From DASXUG01 sp964620425 (GTDB lineage Bacteria > Pseudomonadota > Gammaproteobacteria > Burkholderiales > Methylophilaceae): a DNA stretch of 64,000 nucleotides. The stretch lies in the NCBI GenBank assembly GCA_964620425.1, contig CAZUGV010000005.1, positions 62,001 to 126,000 of the forward strand, in the 5' to 3' direction. This document shows positions 53,698 to 63,016 of this stretch, one piece after another. The notes beneath the pieces were generated by a model, which saw only the letters and a program-made list of their open reading frames with translations, had not been told where the DNA came from and ran no database searches. The translations under genes and the position numbers were made by a program. The stretch's first letter is position 1; each line of letters opens with the position of its first letter.

Positions 53698-56547
53698 CTA
53701 CACGCTTGTTTCTTTTGAGGTTTTACCTGCGAATTTAATTTGCTCCTCACTAAACTCGCGATAACTTTTCTGCCAATCAGAGAGTTGTGAAACGCGCGTT
53801 AATTGCACTGCGGTCACTTTAAACTCTGGGCAATTAGTCGCCCAATCTGAGTTTTCAGTGGTAATGACGTTTGCACCAGATTCTGGGTGGTGGAAAGTGG
53901 TATAGACAACCCCAGGTTGTACACGCTCGGTAATCGTTGCGCGCAATACCGTTTCACCCGCACGGCTAGTAATACCTACCCAATCACCTTCTTGAATACC
54001 GCGGTCTTCTGCATCATGAGGGTGAATTTCAATCACATCCTCTTTATGCCATGCCACATTGCCAGTACGGCGAGTCTGTGCGCCCACATTGTATTGCGAC
54101 AAGATACGGCCAGTCGTCAGTATCAATGGGTATTTCGCATTCACTTTTTCAGTGGTCGGCACATATTGCGTCACAAAGAATTTACCTTTGCCACGCACAA
54201 ACTCATCAACGTGCATGGTTGGCGTACCTCCTGGATGCTCATCGTTACATGGCCATTGAATACTGCCAAGTTCATCCAGTTTCTTAAAGCTTACGCCTTT
54301 GAATGTTGGGGTTAGGCTGGCGATTTCATCCATAATTTCTGACGCATGATTGTATTGCATTGGGTAGCCAATCGCTGTTGATAACTTAGCGGTAATTTCC
54401 CAATCTTCAAATCCATTTTTTGGTGTCATGACGCGGCGAACTGGTGAGATACGACGCTCTGCGTTGGTAAATGTACCGCTCTTCTCTAAGAATGATGCGC
54501 CTGGTAAGAATACGTGGGCAAACATGGCAGTTTCGTTCAAGAACAAATCTTGTACGATGACGCATTCCATTGATTCCAGCGCATGCGTCACATGTTGTGT
54601 ATTAGGGTCTGATTGCGCGATGTCTTCACCCACGCAATACAAGGCCTTAAACTTACCTTCACCCGCTAAATCTAACATATTGGGGATGCGCAAACCTGGG
54701 TCATTGCTGAGTGGGCGACCCCAAGCCGCTTCAAACTCGGCACGTGTCACGTCATCAGATACATGGCGATACCCTGGGAACTCATGCGGCATAGAACCCA
54801 TATCGCATGACCCTTGTACGTTGTTTTGACCGCGCAATGGGTTAACACCCACACCTTCACGACCAACATTGGCAGTCGCCATCGCTAAATTGGCTATGCC
54901 CATCACGGTGGTGGAGCCTTGACTATGCTCAGTCACACCCAATCCGTAGTAAATCGCGGCATTGCCGCCTGTGGCAAATAATCTTGCGGCTGCACGTACG
55001 GTGGCGGCTGGCACGCCCGTGTCTTTTTCTAAGGCTTCTGGTGAATTTTCTGGTTTTGCCACAAAATCACGCCATGCTACAAATGAATCCCACTCGCAAC
55101 GCTCACGCACGAAATCTTCTTTAACCAAGCCGTCTGTTACAACCACATGCGCAATGGCGGAAATAATTGCCACATTCGTACCTGGGTTTAGTTTTAGATG
55201 GTAGTCGGCTTTAACGTGTGGCGATGACACCAAGTCAATCGCACGTGGGTCAACTACAATGAGTTTCGCACCTTCACGTAGTCGGCGTTTCATTTGTGAT
55301 GCAAAAACAGGGTGACCGTCAGTTGGGTTTGCACCCATCACCATAATCACATCGGCTTTCATCACAGAATCAAATGTCTGCGTACCCGCTGACTCGCCTA
55401 ACGTTTGTTTCAATCCATAACCTGTCGGTGAGTGGCAAACACGTGCGCAAGTATCAACGTTATTGACACCCAAACCTGCACGAATCAGTTTTTGTACTAC
55501 ATAAACCTCTTCATTGGTACAGCGAGAAGAGGTAATGCCGCCAACCGCCTCTTTGCCATATTGTTGAGCAATGCGGTTAATCTCGCTTGCTGCATAGTTG
55601 ATTGCTTCATCCATCGTCACGACTGTCCAAGGGTCATGGATACTTTTACGTATCATCGGTGTCGTAATGCGATCTTTATGTGTGGTGTAACCCCAAGCAA
55701 AACGCCCTTTTACGCATGAGTGACCGTGGTTTGCACCGCCATCTTTATTGGGCATCATACGCACGACTTGCTCGCCCTTCATTTCGGCATTAAATGAGCA
55801 ACCCACACCACAATAAGCACAAGTGGTGGTGACAGAATGCTCAGGCGTACCATGATCAACGACTGATTTTTCAATCAGTGTGGCTGTCGGGCAAGCTTGG
55901 ACGCAAGCACCGCAAGAGACGCATTCAGATTCTAAGAAGTTATCAAAATTACCTACCGCGACTTTAGAATCAAATCCGCGCCCTTCAATAGTTAAGGCAA
56001 AAGTCCCTTGTGTTTCTTCACACGCGCGTACACAACGTGAGCAAACAATACATTTGGATGGATCAAACTGAAAATACGGGTTAGAAGTATCTTTTTCTGC
56101 TTTCAGGTGGTTTTCACCTTCATAGCCGTAACGCACTTCACGCAAGCCGACTGCACCTGCCATGTCTTGCAATTCGCAATCGCCATTAGTTGCGCAAGTA
56201 AGGCAATCTAAAGGGTGATCTGATATATAAAGCTCCATTACACCACGACGAATATCTGCCAGTTTTTGCGTTTGCGTGTGGACTTTTAAACCATTATCAA
56301 CGGGCGTTGTACAAGATGCAGGGTATCCACGACGCCCTTCAACTTCAACCAAACACATACGACAAGAACCAAACGCATGTAGGCTATCTGTTGCACATAG
56401 CTTGGGAATGCTAATCCCAGCAACAGCCGCAGCATGAATAATTGATGTGCCTTTTGGAACGGTGACTTCCGCACCATCAATTTGCAGCGTTACACGCTCT
56501 TCGGATTTACTTGCTGGCGTACCATAATCTAGTTGCTTATCCATCAT
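53698..56547 (-). CDS. fdsA: NAD-dependent formate dehydrogenase, alpha (catalytic) subunit
   Basis: FdsA oxidises formate to CO2 at a bis-MGD molybdenum centre and sends electrons to FdsBG and NAD+. In the 949-residue product, 2Fe-2S cysteines are at about 51, 62, 65 and 79, the His/Cys 4Fe-4S site at 111-124, two ferredoxin-type sites at 166-176 and 209-219, and CAYCGVGC at 243-250. The catalytic Cys is near 371 (ARVCHSPTGYG). An ATG one codon inside (56544) has better spacing to the AAGGAG site. The N-terminal third is homologous to NuoG at the left edge of the window. Confidence 0.97.
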   Translation of the reverse strand: MMDKQLDYGTPASKSEERVTLQIDGAEVTVPKGTSIIHAAAVAGISIPKLCATDSLHAFGSCRMCLVEVEGRRGYPASCTTPVDNGLKVHTQTQKLADIRRGVMELYISDHPLDCLTCATNGDCELQDMAGAVGLREVRYGYEGENHLKAEKDTSNPYFQFDPSKCIVCSRCVRACEETQGTFALTIEGRGFDSKVAVGNFDNFLESECVSCGACVQACPTATLIEKSVVDHGTPEHSVTTTCAYCGVGCSFNAEMKGEQVVRMMPNKDGGANHGHSCVKGRFAWGYTTHKDRITTPMIRKSIHDPWTVVTMDEAINYAASEINRIAQQYGKEAVGGITSSRCTNEEVYVVQKLIRAGLGVNNVDTCARVCHSPTGYGLKQTLGESAGTQTFDSVMKADVIMVMGANPTDGHPVFASQMKRRLREGAKLIVVDPRAIDLVSSPHVKADYHLKLNPGTNVAIISAIAHVVVTDGLVKEDFVRERCEWDSFVAWRDFVAKPENSPEALEKDTGVPAATVRAAARLFATGGNAAIYYGLGVTEHSQGSTTVMGIANLAMATANVGREGVGVNPLRGQNNVQGSCDMGSMPHEFPGYRHVSDDVTRAEFEAAWGRPLSNDPGLRIPNMLDLAGEGKFKALYCVGEDIAQSDPNTQHVTHALESMECVIVQDLFLNETAMFAHVFLPGASFLEKSGTFTNAERRISPVRRVMTPKNGFEDWEITAKLSTAIGYPMQYNHASEIMDEIASLTPTFKGVSFKKLDELGSIQWPCNDEHPGGTPTMHVDEFVRGKGKFFVTQYVPTTEKVNAKYPLILTTGRILSQYNVGAQTRRTGNVAWHKEDVIEIHPHDAEDRGIQEGDWVGITSRAGETVLRATITERVQPGVVYTTFHHPESGANVITTENSDWATNCPEFKVTAVQLTRVSQLSDWQKSYREFSEEQIKFAGKTSKETSV

Positions 56548-56562
56548 GTCTCCTTTGCAGCA

Positions 56563-58116
56563 TTAAGCCGCTTGCTCTTGCTTGCTCAACCCGAAATCTT
56601 CGGGGAAATGGTTAATCGCACTCAACACTGGATACGGTGTCATGCCACCCAGCGCACATAGCGAACCATTTAACATGGTATCGCTTAAATCTTTGACCAA
56701 AATCACGTTTCTCGCATGATCTTGACCAGACATAATTTTGTCCATCACCTCAACACCACGCGTTGAACCAATACGGCATGGCGTGCATTTCCCGCATGAT
56801 TCAATGGCACAAAATTCAAATGCATAACGTGCCATTTTTGCCATATCCACAGTATCGTCAAACGCTACCACGCCGCCATGACCAAGCACAGCCCAAATCG
56901 CAGTGAATGCTTCATAATCCATTGGCGTATCAAATTGAGATTCTGGCAAATAAGCGCCTAGCGGCCCGCCCACTTGCACAGCCTTGATGGGTTTACCTGT
57001 GGCAGAACCGCCACCAAAATCATAAAGCAATTCACGCAATGTGATGCCAAACGCTTTTTCAATCAGCCCGTTTTGTTTTAGATTACCCGCCAACTGAATC
57101 GGCAAAGTGCCACGTGAGCGACCCATGCCGTAGTTTTTGTAGAAATCACCACCTTTATCTAAAATAATTGGCACAGTGGCGAGCGAAATGACGTTATTGA
57201 CGATGGTTGGTTTGCCAAATAAACCTTCTATCGCTGGCAATGGCGGTTTAAAACGAACCAAGCCGCGTTTGCCTTCAAGGCTTTCAAGTAATGAAGTTTC
57301 TTCACCACACACATACGCACCAGCGGCGCGGCGCACTTCTAAATCAAAGTGTTTACCACTGCCTAAAATATTCGCCCCCAAATATCCTTTATCGTAGGCG
57401 TTTTTTATCGCGATATTGAGCACTTCTAAAGCATTGGGATATTCTGAGCGTAAATAGATATAGCCCTGTGTCGCGCCAACAGCCACCCCCGCAATCGTCA
57501 TGCCTTCAATCAGCACGAAGGGATCACCTTCCATAATCATGCGATCTGAATAAGTGCCAGAATCGCCTTCATCTGCATTGCAGACGACATATTTTTGCTC
57601 GGCTGGCGCATTAAGCACGGTGTTCCATTTAATGCCCGTTGGGAAGGCCGCGCCACCGCGACCACGCAAGCCTGAATCTGTGACCTCTTTCACAATATCA
57701 GCGCCACTGATTGCAATTGCGTTTTTTAAGCCCTTATAGCCATCGTGAGCCAAGTAATCATCAATCGAAACGGGGTCGGTAATCCCCACGCGCGCAAATG
57801 TCAGGCGCTCTTGCTTTTTAAGCCAAGGCATTTCATCGGTTAAGCCATGTTTTAAGCTGTGATCGCCACCTTGTAAAAAGTTAGCGTCAAACAAGCCAGC
57901 CACATCCGCAGGGTCAACTGGACCATACGCAACACGCCCAGCTGGCGTTGCAACCTCCACCATCGGCTCTAACCAGAACATACCGCGTGAGCCGTTACGG
58001 ATAATTTTCACTTCTTGATTACGACTAGCGGCTTCTTTTGCAATCGCTTTGGCTACCCGATCCGCCCCAAGAGAAAGTGCGCTGGAATCACGCGGCACAT
58101 AAACAGTGATACTCAT
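56563..58116 (-). CDS. fdsB: NAD-dependent formate dehydrogenase, beta (FMN/NAD) subunit
   Basis: FdsB binds FMN and NAD+ and reduces NAD+ with electrons from formate. The 517-residue product has an N-terminal thioredoxin-like domain (about 1-110), GLRGRGGAAFPTGIKW, NADEGDSGTYSDR, GAYVCGEETSLLESLEGKRG and the 4Fe-4S ESCGKCTPCRIGS. It is a NuoF paralogue with the N-terminal domain added. It overlaps fdsG by four bases (ATGA). Confidence 0.97.
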   Translation of the reverse strand: MSITVYVPRDSSALSLGADRVAKAIAKEAASRNQEVKIIRNGSRGMFWLEPMVEVATPAGRVAYGPVDPADVAGLFDANFLQGGDHSLKHGLTDEMPWLKKQERLTFARVGITDPVSIDDYLAHDGYKGLKNAIAISGADIVKEVTDSGLRGRGGAAFPTGIKWNTVLNAPAEQKYVVCNADEGDSGTYSDRMIMEGDPFVLIEGMTIAGVAVGATQGYIYLRSEYPNALEVLNIAIKNAYDKGYLGANILGSGKHFDLEVRRAAGAYVCGEETSLLESLEGKRGLVRFKPPLPAIEGLFGKPTIVNNVISLATVPIILDKGGDFYKNYGMGRSRGTLPIQLAGNLKQNGLIEKAFGITLRELLYDFGGGSATGKPIKAVQVGGPLGAYLPESQFDTPMDYEAFTAIWAVLGHGGVVAFDDTVDMAKMARYAFEFCAIESCGKCTPCRIGSTRGVEVMDKIMSGQDHARNVILVKDLSDTMLNGSLCALGGMTPYPVLSAINHFPEDFGLSKQEQAA

Positions 58117-58628
58117 GCTGACTCCTTTACTTCGCGGATAATTTGATCAATTTTGGCGGCACTGACACGCCCGTAGACTTGTTCATCAATCATCACCGCT
58201 GGCGAGCAAGCACAATTACCAAGGCAGTAAACAGGTTCTAATGTGATTGAACCATCTGCTGTGGTTTGGTGATAATCAACACCTAAGCTCGATTTAACAT
58301 GCTCTTCTAATGCTGCACACCCCATCGCCTGACAGGATTCCGCACGGCAAATTTGTACAATATGTTTCCCGGGGGCATGTGTGCGAAAGTGATGATAAAA
58401 GCTCACGACACCGTGAACTTCTGCAACGGATAAGTTGAGGGCTTTACTGATTTTGCTATAGATTTGTTCTGGAACGTACCCAATATCATCTTGAATGGCA
58501 TGTAGCAAAGGCAACAACGCACCAGGCATTTTTTTAAATGCTTCAATATGCGTTTCTATACGATTTAATTGCTCATTTAGCATTGCGCCATCCAAGCTAG
58601 TTTGTTTTAAAACGGCATCACTAGACAC
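58113..58628 (-). CDS. fdsG: NAD-dependent formate dehydrogenase, gamma (2Fe-2S) subunit
   Basis: FdsG is the NuoE-like 2Fe-2S subunit of the FdsABG complex. The four cluster cysteines are in CRAESCQAMG and CLGNCACSP. A GTG at 58628 is taken as the start because AGG of GCGAGG sits at good spacing; a GTG two codons upstream lies inside that site. The product is 171 residues. It is the first gene of the fds operon; a 129-base leader separates it from the sigma-54 activator gene. Confidence 0.95.
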   Translation of the reverse strand: MSSDAVLKQTSLDGAMLNEQLNRIETHIEAFKKMPGALLPLLHAIQDDIGYVPEQIYSKISKALNLSVAEVHGVVSFYHHFRTHAPGKHIVQICRAESCQAMGCAALEEHVKSSLGVDYHQTTADGSITLEPVYCLGNCACSPAVMIDEQVYGRVSAAKIDQIIREVKESA

Positions 58629-58763
58629 AATCACCTCGCCATTATGTTACATAAAATTTAACATCAGTTACAATTCATTAACATTGTATCAAGCATCGGA
58701 ATAATTGTGTTCACCTATTACGGAAAAAATCTACAAAACTTTAAAATTTCAGCTTAGAAACTT

Positions 58764-60698
58764 TTAACGCAACGCGTACTGTTTAACTTTGCGGTAAAGT
58801 GTTGCCCGACTAATTCCTAGCGCTTTAGCCACTGCCGCCATATTGCCGCGCTCATTTGTTAGCGATTGCTTAATCAACAACGATTCTGCGTCTGAGATAT
58901 TAGTCACTTGATTAGTGTTAAAGTTCTTATTTTCAAATGCTATTTGCTCCCGCATTGCGCCATCTTCTAAAAAATCCTCAGGCAAATGCTCCAGCTTTAA
59001 CTCATCGCCTTGCACCATGATAATGGCCGAGCGCAAGACATGGCTAAGCTGCCGAATATTACCTGGCCAAGGATGTCCCAACATCAGACTCAGCACGTCA
59101 GCATGCAAGGTGAGATATGGCTTGTTAAGTTGATGCTTTAAAATATGTGTAATCAGCGCCTCTATATCTTTGCGCTCACGCAATGCTGGCAAGGTCAGCC
59201 TTAAACCGTTGAGGCGATAATATAAATCTTCTCTAAACTCGCCATTTTCCACCTTTTGTTTGAGATTGCAGTTTGTTGCAGAAATGATGCAAATATCAAC
59301 CGCCACAGCCTTGCCACCGCCAAGCGGCATCACTTCACGCTCCTGAATCACACGTAGCAAACGAGCTTGTAGCGTTAGCGGCATGTCGCCCACTTCATCC
59401 AGAAACAAGGTACCGCCATGCGCTTGTTGCACACGACCCCGCGAGCCTCGTCTGCGCGAACCAGTAAACGCGCCTTCTTCATGCCCAAACAATTCTGCCT
59501 CTATCAAGCCTTCAGGAATCGCCGCGCAGTTAATCGCCACAAATTGACCTTGCTTGCGCATACCTGATTGATGAATTGCCTTAGCCAGTAGCTCTTTGCC
59601 CGTACCCGTTTCACCCTCAATTAAAATAGGAATGTCATGCCCAATTGCCAACTTGGCCTTTGCGATGGTTTTCGCTACCGCCTCATCCCCCAATAACAAA
59701 GCATCCAGCGCTAACGTTTCATTTTGCTTTGTGACATTTTCGATTTCAGGGCGTGCTTTAACACTCAACAAACTATGCTGACCAGCATCCGTCTTGGCAA
59801 ACAACTTAACACCGTTACGCAAAGTTAATGTCGTGTATGCATTTGTTAGCTTCTTGCGTGAGGCATCCAAAAACAAATTGAGCGAAACATCAAACAACTG
59901 CTCAAACCCCACGCGCTGTTGTGCAAGGTTGTTTAAACCCAACTGAAACAACCCACTTCGATTGGCAGCAAGCAAATGACCTTCTGGGGAAAACACGGCA
60001 ATGCCCTCCCAAATGGTATGGATAAACTCAGCACGGTTATGAAAGCGTATTGTAATTTCACGGCTAAATTGATCATTAAATAGACGATTTTCAATCATCT
60101 GGGCAGACATGCGCACCAATGCCATGGTGTGCTCTTGAGGTTGACGATGATCGCCAGACAAATCCAGCACGCCAACTATCGAACCATAGGGGTCAACGAT
60201 TGGTGCAGCTGAACAGTTTAAAAAACCATTGCGCTCACAATAATGCTCTGCGCCCATCACAAATACTGGCGCTTGCTCAACCAAGGCTGTACCAATAGCA
60301 TTGGTTCCAGTTGCATCTTCACGCCACGAAACACCTGGCTGAAGGGCTACTCGTTGCGCCTTGGTCATAAAATCTGGGTCGCCTAACGCATGCAGTATCG
60401 TGCCATCCGCATCGCTCAGAATCACCATGCTTTGCGTGCCTTGAATATGCGAATAGAGATTTTCCATCTCGACTTGGGATTGTTGTAGTAACTGAATATT
60501 TTTCTGCTTTAGCTCCGTGAGCACCCGCACATCAGCTGGCGCCACCTGCATGCTCAAATCAATAGAGAGCCCAGTATTGACACAGCGTTCCCATGAGCGA
60601 TAAATGGGTTCAGGCAGCAACCCCTCAGGCACGTCACCATTACTTAGAAAACGTGAACGCACCTCACGAATTTGATCGGCGTAAGCCAACTGTTTCAT
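58764..60698 (-). CDS. Sigma-54-dependent activator, AcoR/ExaE-like
   Basis: The protein (644 residues from the ATG at 60698, with a GAGGTG site) has an N-terminal region with LPEPIYRSWERC, a GAF-type sensor (about 90-210, EDATGTNAIGTAL), an AAA+ domain with Walker A GETGTGKE near 362, the sigma-54-contact loop GAFTG near 410, Walker B GGTLFLDEVGDMPL, and a Fis-type HTH at the C-terminus (MAAVAKALGISRATLYRKVKQY). The layout matches AcoR-like activators of alcohol or aldehyde oxidation genes. It is divergent from an aldehyde dehydrogenase with a sigma-54 promoter; repeated sites overlap its own start. Confidence 0.93.
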   Translation of the reverse strand: MKQLAYADQIREVRSRFLSNGDVPEGLLPEPIYRSWERCVNTGLSIDLSMQVAPADVRVLTELKQKNIQLLQQSQVEMENLYSHIQGTQSMVILSDADGTILHALGDPDFMTKAQRVALQPGVSWREDATGTNAIGTALVEQAPVFVMGAEHYCERNGFLNCSAAPIVDPYGSIVGVLDLSGDHRQPQEHTMALVRMSAQMIENRLFNDQFSREITIRFHNRAEFIHTIWEGIAVFSPEGHLLAANRSGLFQLGLNNLAQQRVGFEQLFDVSLNLFLDASRKKLTNAYTTLTLRNGVKLFAKTDAGQHSLLSVKARPEIENVTKQNETLALDALLLGDEAVAKTIAKAKLAIGHDIPILIEGETGTGKELLAKAIHQSGMRKQGQFVAINCAAIPEGLIEAELFGHEEGAFTGSRRRGSRGRVQQAHGGTLFLDEVGDMPLTLQARLLRVIQEREVMPLGGGKAVAVDICIISATNCNLKQKVENGEFREDLYYRLNGLRLTLPALRERKDIEALITHILKHQLNKPYLTLHADVLSLMLGHPWPGNIRQLSHVLRSAIIMVQGDELKLEHLPEDFLEDGAMREQIAFENKNFNTNQVTNISDAESLLIKQSLTNERGNMAAVAKALGISRATLYRKVKQYALR

Positions 60699-60760
60699 TT
60701 TGCACCTCGCTGTTTCATTTCGCACCCTGCTGTATCATTTTGATAGTGATATATGTTTCA
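60691..60760. promoter_or_regulatory. Array of four TGTTTCA-type sites, probable activator-binding region
   Basis: TGTTTCA occurs at 60691-60697 and 60711-60717, TGTATCA at 60731-60737 and TGTTTCA at 60754-60760. The first three are in 20-bp tandem copies beginning at 60690. The fourth reads TGTTTCATATTGAGAC, an imperfect dyad, and the third TGTATCATTTTGATA. The array overlaps the start of the activator gene and lies 80-150 bases upstream of the sigma-54 promoter, where an enhancer-type site should be. Confidence 0.65.
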
Positions 60761-60841
60761 TATTGAGACTATTGTATACCCAAGTTTCAAGATGATGGGA
60801 TTTTCCTTTTATTTTCAGCTAGCTAACAAATATTTACAATT

Positions 60842-60857
60842 TGGCACAATTAGTGCT
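60842..60857 (+). promoter_or_regulatory. Sigma-54 promoter of the aldehyde dehydrogenase gene
   Basis: TGGCACAATTAGTGCT has GG and GC at the required spacing and matches the consensus TGGCAC-N5-TTGCW except for the G after TGGCAC and the first T of TTGC. Transcription would begin near 60868, about 55 bases before the ATG at 60923. A sigma-54 activator is encoded next door. Confidence 0.75.
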
Positions 60858-60922
60858 ACATATCCTGCGCCCAGTGTCCGCCAAGGGCATGGATAGACTA
60901 TAAAATAATGAGGAGAATTAAC

Positions 60923-62455
60923 ATGGATGATGGCTTAATCAGCAGCAATTTAAAGAATCTTGGTGTCAAGATTCCTTACAAAACGCAGTACGAAAACTTT
61001 ATTGGTGGTAAATGGGTTGCGCCTGTGAAAGGCGAATATTTCGATGTTATTTCACCTATTACTGGCAAGGCCTACACCAAAGCCGCTCGATCAAGTGCTG
61101 AAGATGTGGAGTTGGCTTTAGATGCTGCCCACGCTGCGGCTGACAAATGGGGCAAAGCATCGCCCACAGAGCGTGCAAATGTTTTGTTAAAAATTGCTGA
61201 CCGGATTGAAGCCAACCTTGAATTGATTGCTACAGCTGAAACAGTAGATAACGGCAAACCAATTCGTGAAACCATGAATGCCGATATTCCATTATCGGCT
61301 GACCACTTCCGTTATTTTGCAAGCGCCATCCGCACGCAAGAAGGCGGCATTAGTGAGATTGACCATGACACAGTGGCCTATCATTTCCATGAACCACTAG
61401 GCGTTGTAGGTCAAATTATCCCTTGGAACTTCCCAATTTTAATGGCGGCTTGGAAGCTCGCACCAGCGCTTGCGGCAGGTAATTGCGTGGTGATGAAACC
61501 AGCTGAGTTTACGCCTATCAGCATTATGATTTTGATGGAAACCATTGCTGATTTATTGCCACCTGGTGTCGTAAATATTGTGAATGGCTACGGCCGCGAA
61601 GTCGGTTCACCATTGGCCAATAGCCGTCGCATTGCAAAAATCGGCTTTACTGGTTCAACCGCCACAGGCCGTGTCATTGCACAAGCTGCGGCCAGCAATT
61701 TAATCCCCGCCACATTAGAGCTAGGCGGCAAATCACCAAACGTATTCTTCGCAGATATTATGGATGAAGATGATGATTTTTTTGACAAGGCAACCGAAGG
61801 CTTGGTGCTATTTGCCTTTAACCAAGGCGAAGTGTGTACTTGCCCATCACGCGCTTTGATTCAAGAATCCATCTACGATAAATTTATGGAGCGTGTATTA
61901 CAACGTGTTGCCGCTATCAAACAAGGCAACCCACTTGACCCAAATACCATGATAGGCGCCCAAGCATCTCAAGACCAACTCAACAAAATCATGTCTTATA
62001 TTGATATTGGCAAACAAGAAGGTGCTGAGGTACTGATTGGTGGCGAGCGCAATATGCTGACAGGTGACTTAGCTTCAGGCTATTACGTGAAACCGACCTT
62101 GCTAAAAGGTCATAACAAGATGCGCGTGTTCCAAGAGGAAATTTTTGGGCCAGTGCTCGCAGTGACAACTTTTAAAGATGAAGCGCAAGCGTTAGAAATT
62201 GCCAACGACACCATTTTTGGCTTGGGCGCAGGGGTATGGAGCCGCAACGGCAATACAGCTTACCGCATGGGTCGTGGTATTAAAGCGGGTCGTGTGTGGA
62301 CGAACTGTTACCACGCCTATCCAGCCCACGCGGCATTTGGTGGCTACAAAGAATCTGGCATTGGTCGTGAAAATCACAAAATGATGCTCGATCACTACCA
62401 ACAAACTAAAAACTTGTTAGTCAGCTACAGCCCTAAAAAACTAGGGTTCTTCTAA
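60923..62455 (+). CDS. NAD-dependent aldehyde dehydrogenase (ExaC/AcoD type)
   Basis: The 510-residue enzyme oxidises aldehydes to acids. The start is the ATG at 60923 with an AGGAG site; an ATG at 60908 lacks one and lies on that site. Family motifs are IPWNFPILMAAWKLAPALAAGN, GFTGSTATGR, ATLELGGKSPN (catalytic Glu near 266), FNQGEVCTCPSRAL (catalytic Cys near 305) and EEIFGPVLAV. The CTCPSR form is typical of the ExaC/AcoD subgroup. Control by the neighbouring activator through sigma-54 is strongly suggested. Substrate unknown; acetaldehyde or another small aldehyde is plausible. Confidence 0.93.
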   Translation: MDDGLISSNLKNLGVKIPYKTQYENFIGGKWVAPVKGEYFDVISPITGKAYTKAARSSAEDVELALDAAHAAADKWGKASPTERANVLLKIADRIEANLELIATAETVDNGKPIRETMNADIPLSADHFRYFASAIRTQEGGISEIDHDTVAYHFHEPLGVVGQIIPWNFPILMAAWKLAPALAAGNCVVMKPAEFTPISIMILMETIADLLPPGVVNIVNGYGREVGSPLANSRRIAKIGFTGSTATGRVIAQAAASNLIPATLELGGKSPNVFFADIMDEDDDFFDKATEGLVLFAFNQGEVCTCPSRALIQESIYDKFMERVLQRVAAIKQGNPLDPNTMIGAQASQDQLNKIMSYIDIGKQEGAEVLIGGERNMLTGDLASGYYVKPTLLKGHNKMRVFQEEIFGPVLAVTTFKDEAQALEIANDTIFGLGAGVWSRNGNTAYRMGRGIKAGRVWTNCYHAYPAHAAFGGYKESGIGRENHKMMLDHYQQTKNLLVSYSPKKLGFF

Positions 62456-62492
62456 TCAGTTTGTGTTGATGGCATTACACAGTTAGCATATC

Positions 62493-62517
62493 AGGGCGAG
62501 GCAACTCGCCCTTTTTT
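62493..62517 (+). terminator. Terminator between aldehyde dehydrogenase and DUF779 genes
   Basis: AGGGCGAG (62493-62500) and CTCGCCCT (62505-62512) form a perfect eight-base stem with a GCAA tetraloop, followed by a T-run (62513-62517). It is a textbook rho-independent terminator 38 bases after the aldehyde dehydrogenase stop. Confidence 0.9.
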
Positions 62518-62546
62518 GTACCATAAACAAATAGGCGGAGATAACT

Positions 62547-62930
62547 ATGGCAGAAAGACTATCAGCAACCCCTTCCGCACTGGAACTCATTGCAAAGCTC
62601 ACGGCTCAATACGGTGATATTGTGTTTTACCAATCAGGCGGATGTTGTGAGGGAAGCGGCCCGCTATGTATGCCAGCCAATGAATTTCGAGTTAGTCCAT
62701 CAGATGTCAAACTAGGCGTGGTTGGCGGAGCCACATATTACATGGGGCATAGCCATTTTCAATTTTGCGAAAACACGCACACCATTTTAGACGCGCTCCC
62801 TGGCTCTAGCGGCTCTTTTTCTATCGACTGCGGCACTGGCTTGGCCTTTATCACTCGCGGCAGATTGTATAGCGATGAAGAATTACAAACATTACCACCG
62901 CCTGAGACATGTGGGCTAACCAACGCCTGA
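62547..62930 (+). CDS. DUF779 family protein
   Basis: The 127-residue product has the family features FYQSGGCCEGSGPLCMP, VGGATYYMGHSHFQFC and LDALPGSSGSFSIDCG, rich in Cys and His, which suggests metal binding. DUF779 genes commonly lie beside ExaC-type aldehyde dehydrogenases. The ATG has a GGAG site. A strong terminator separates it from the aldehyde dehydrogenase, so read-through or a separate promoter is needed. Confidence 0.88.
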   Translation: MAERLSATPSALELIAKLTAQYGDIVFYQSGGCCEGSGPLCMPANEFRVSPSDVKLGVVGGATYYMGHSHFQFCENTHTILDALPGSSGSFSIDCGTGLAFITRGRLYSDEELQTLPPPETCGLTNA

Positions 62931-62939
62931 AATTTAGTA

Positions 62940-62977
62940 GGCTTGAAAGCAAGTTGTAGCAAGCTAGTTAAAGCCTT
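62940..62977 (+). promoter_or_regulatory. Hairpin-forming sequence upstream of moaA
   Basis: AGGCTT (62940-62945) and AAGCCT (62972-62977) are inverted copies around a 26-base interval that contains two GCAAG copies. It lies 40-77 bases before the moaA start, just after the DUF779 gene. It has no T-tract and may be a weak terminator or a leader structure. A molybdenum-cofactor riboswitch could not be recognised. Confidence 0.3.
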
Positions 62978-63016
62978 ACAATTACCGTCTAACTTTAATT
63001 AATCACCAGCCACCTT

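Noticed and set aside
53698..56547. A second nuoG
   Set aside because: The CAYCGVGC motif, catalytic Cys and linkage to fdhD and fdsD show a formate dehydrogenase alpha subunit.
60842..60857. A sigma-70 promoter for the aldehyde dehydrogenase
   Set aside because: No -35/-10 pair fits, whereas the -24/-12 spacing and the adjacent sigma-54 activator do.
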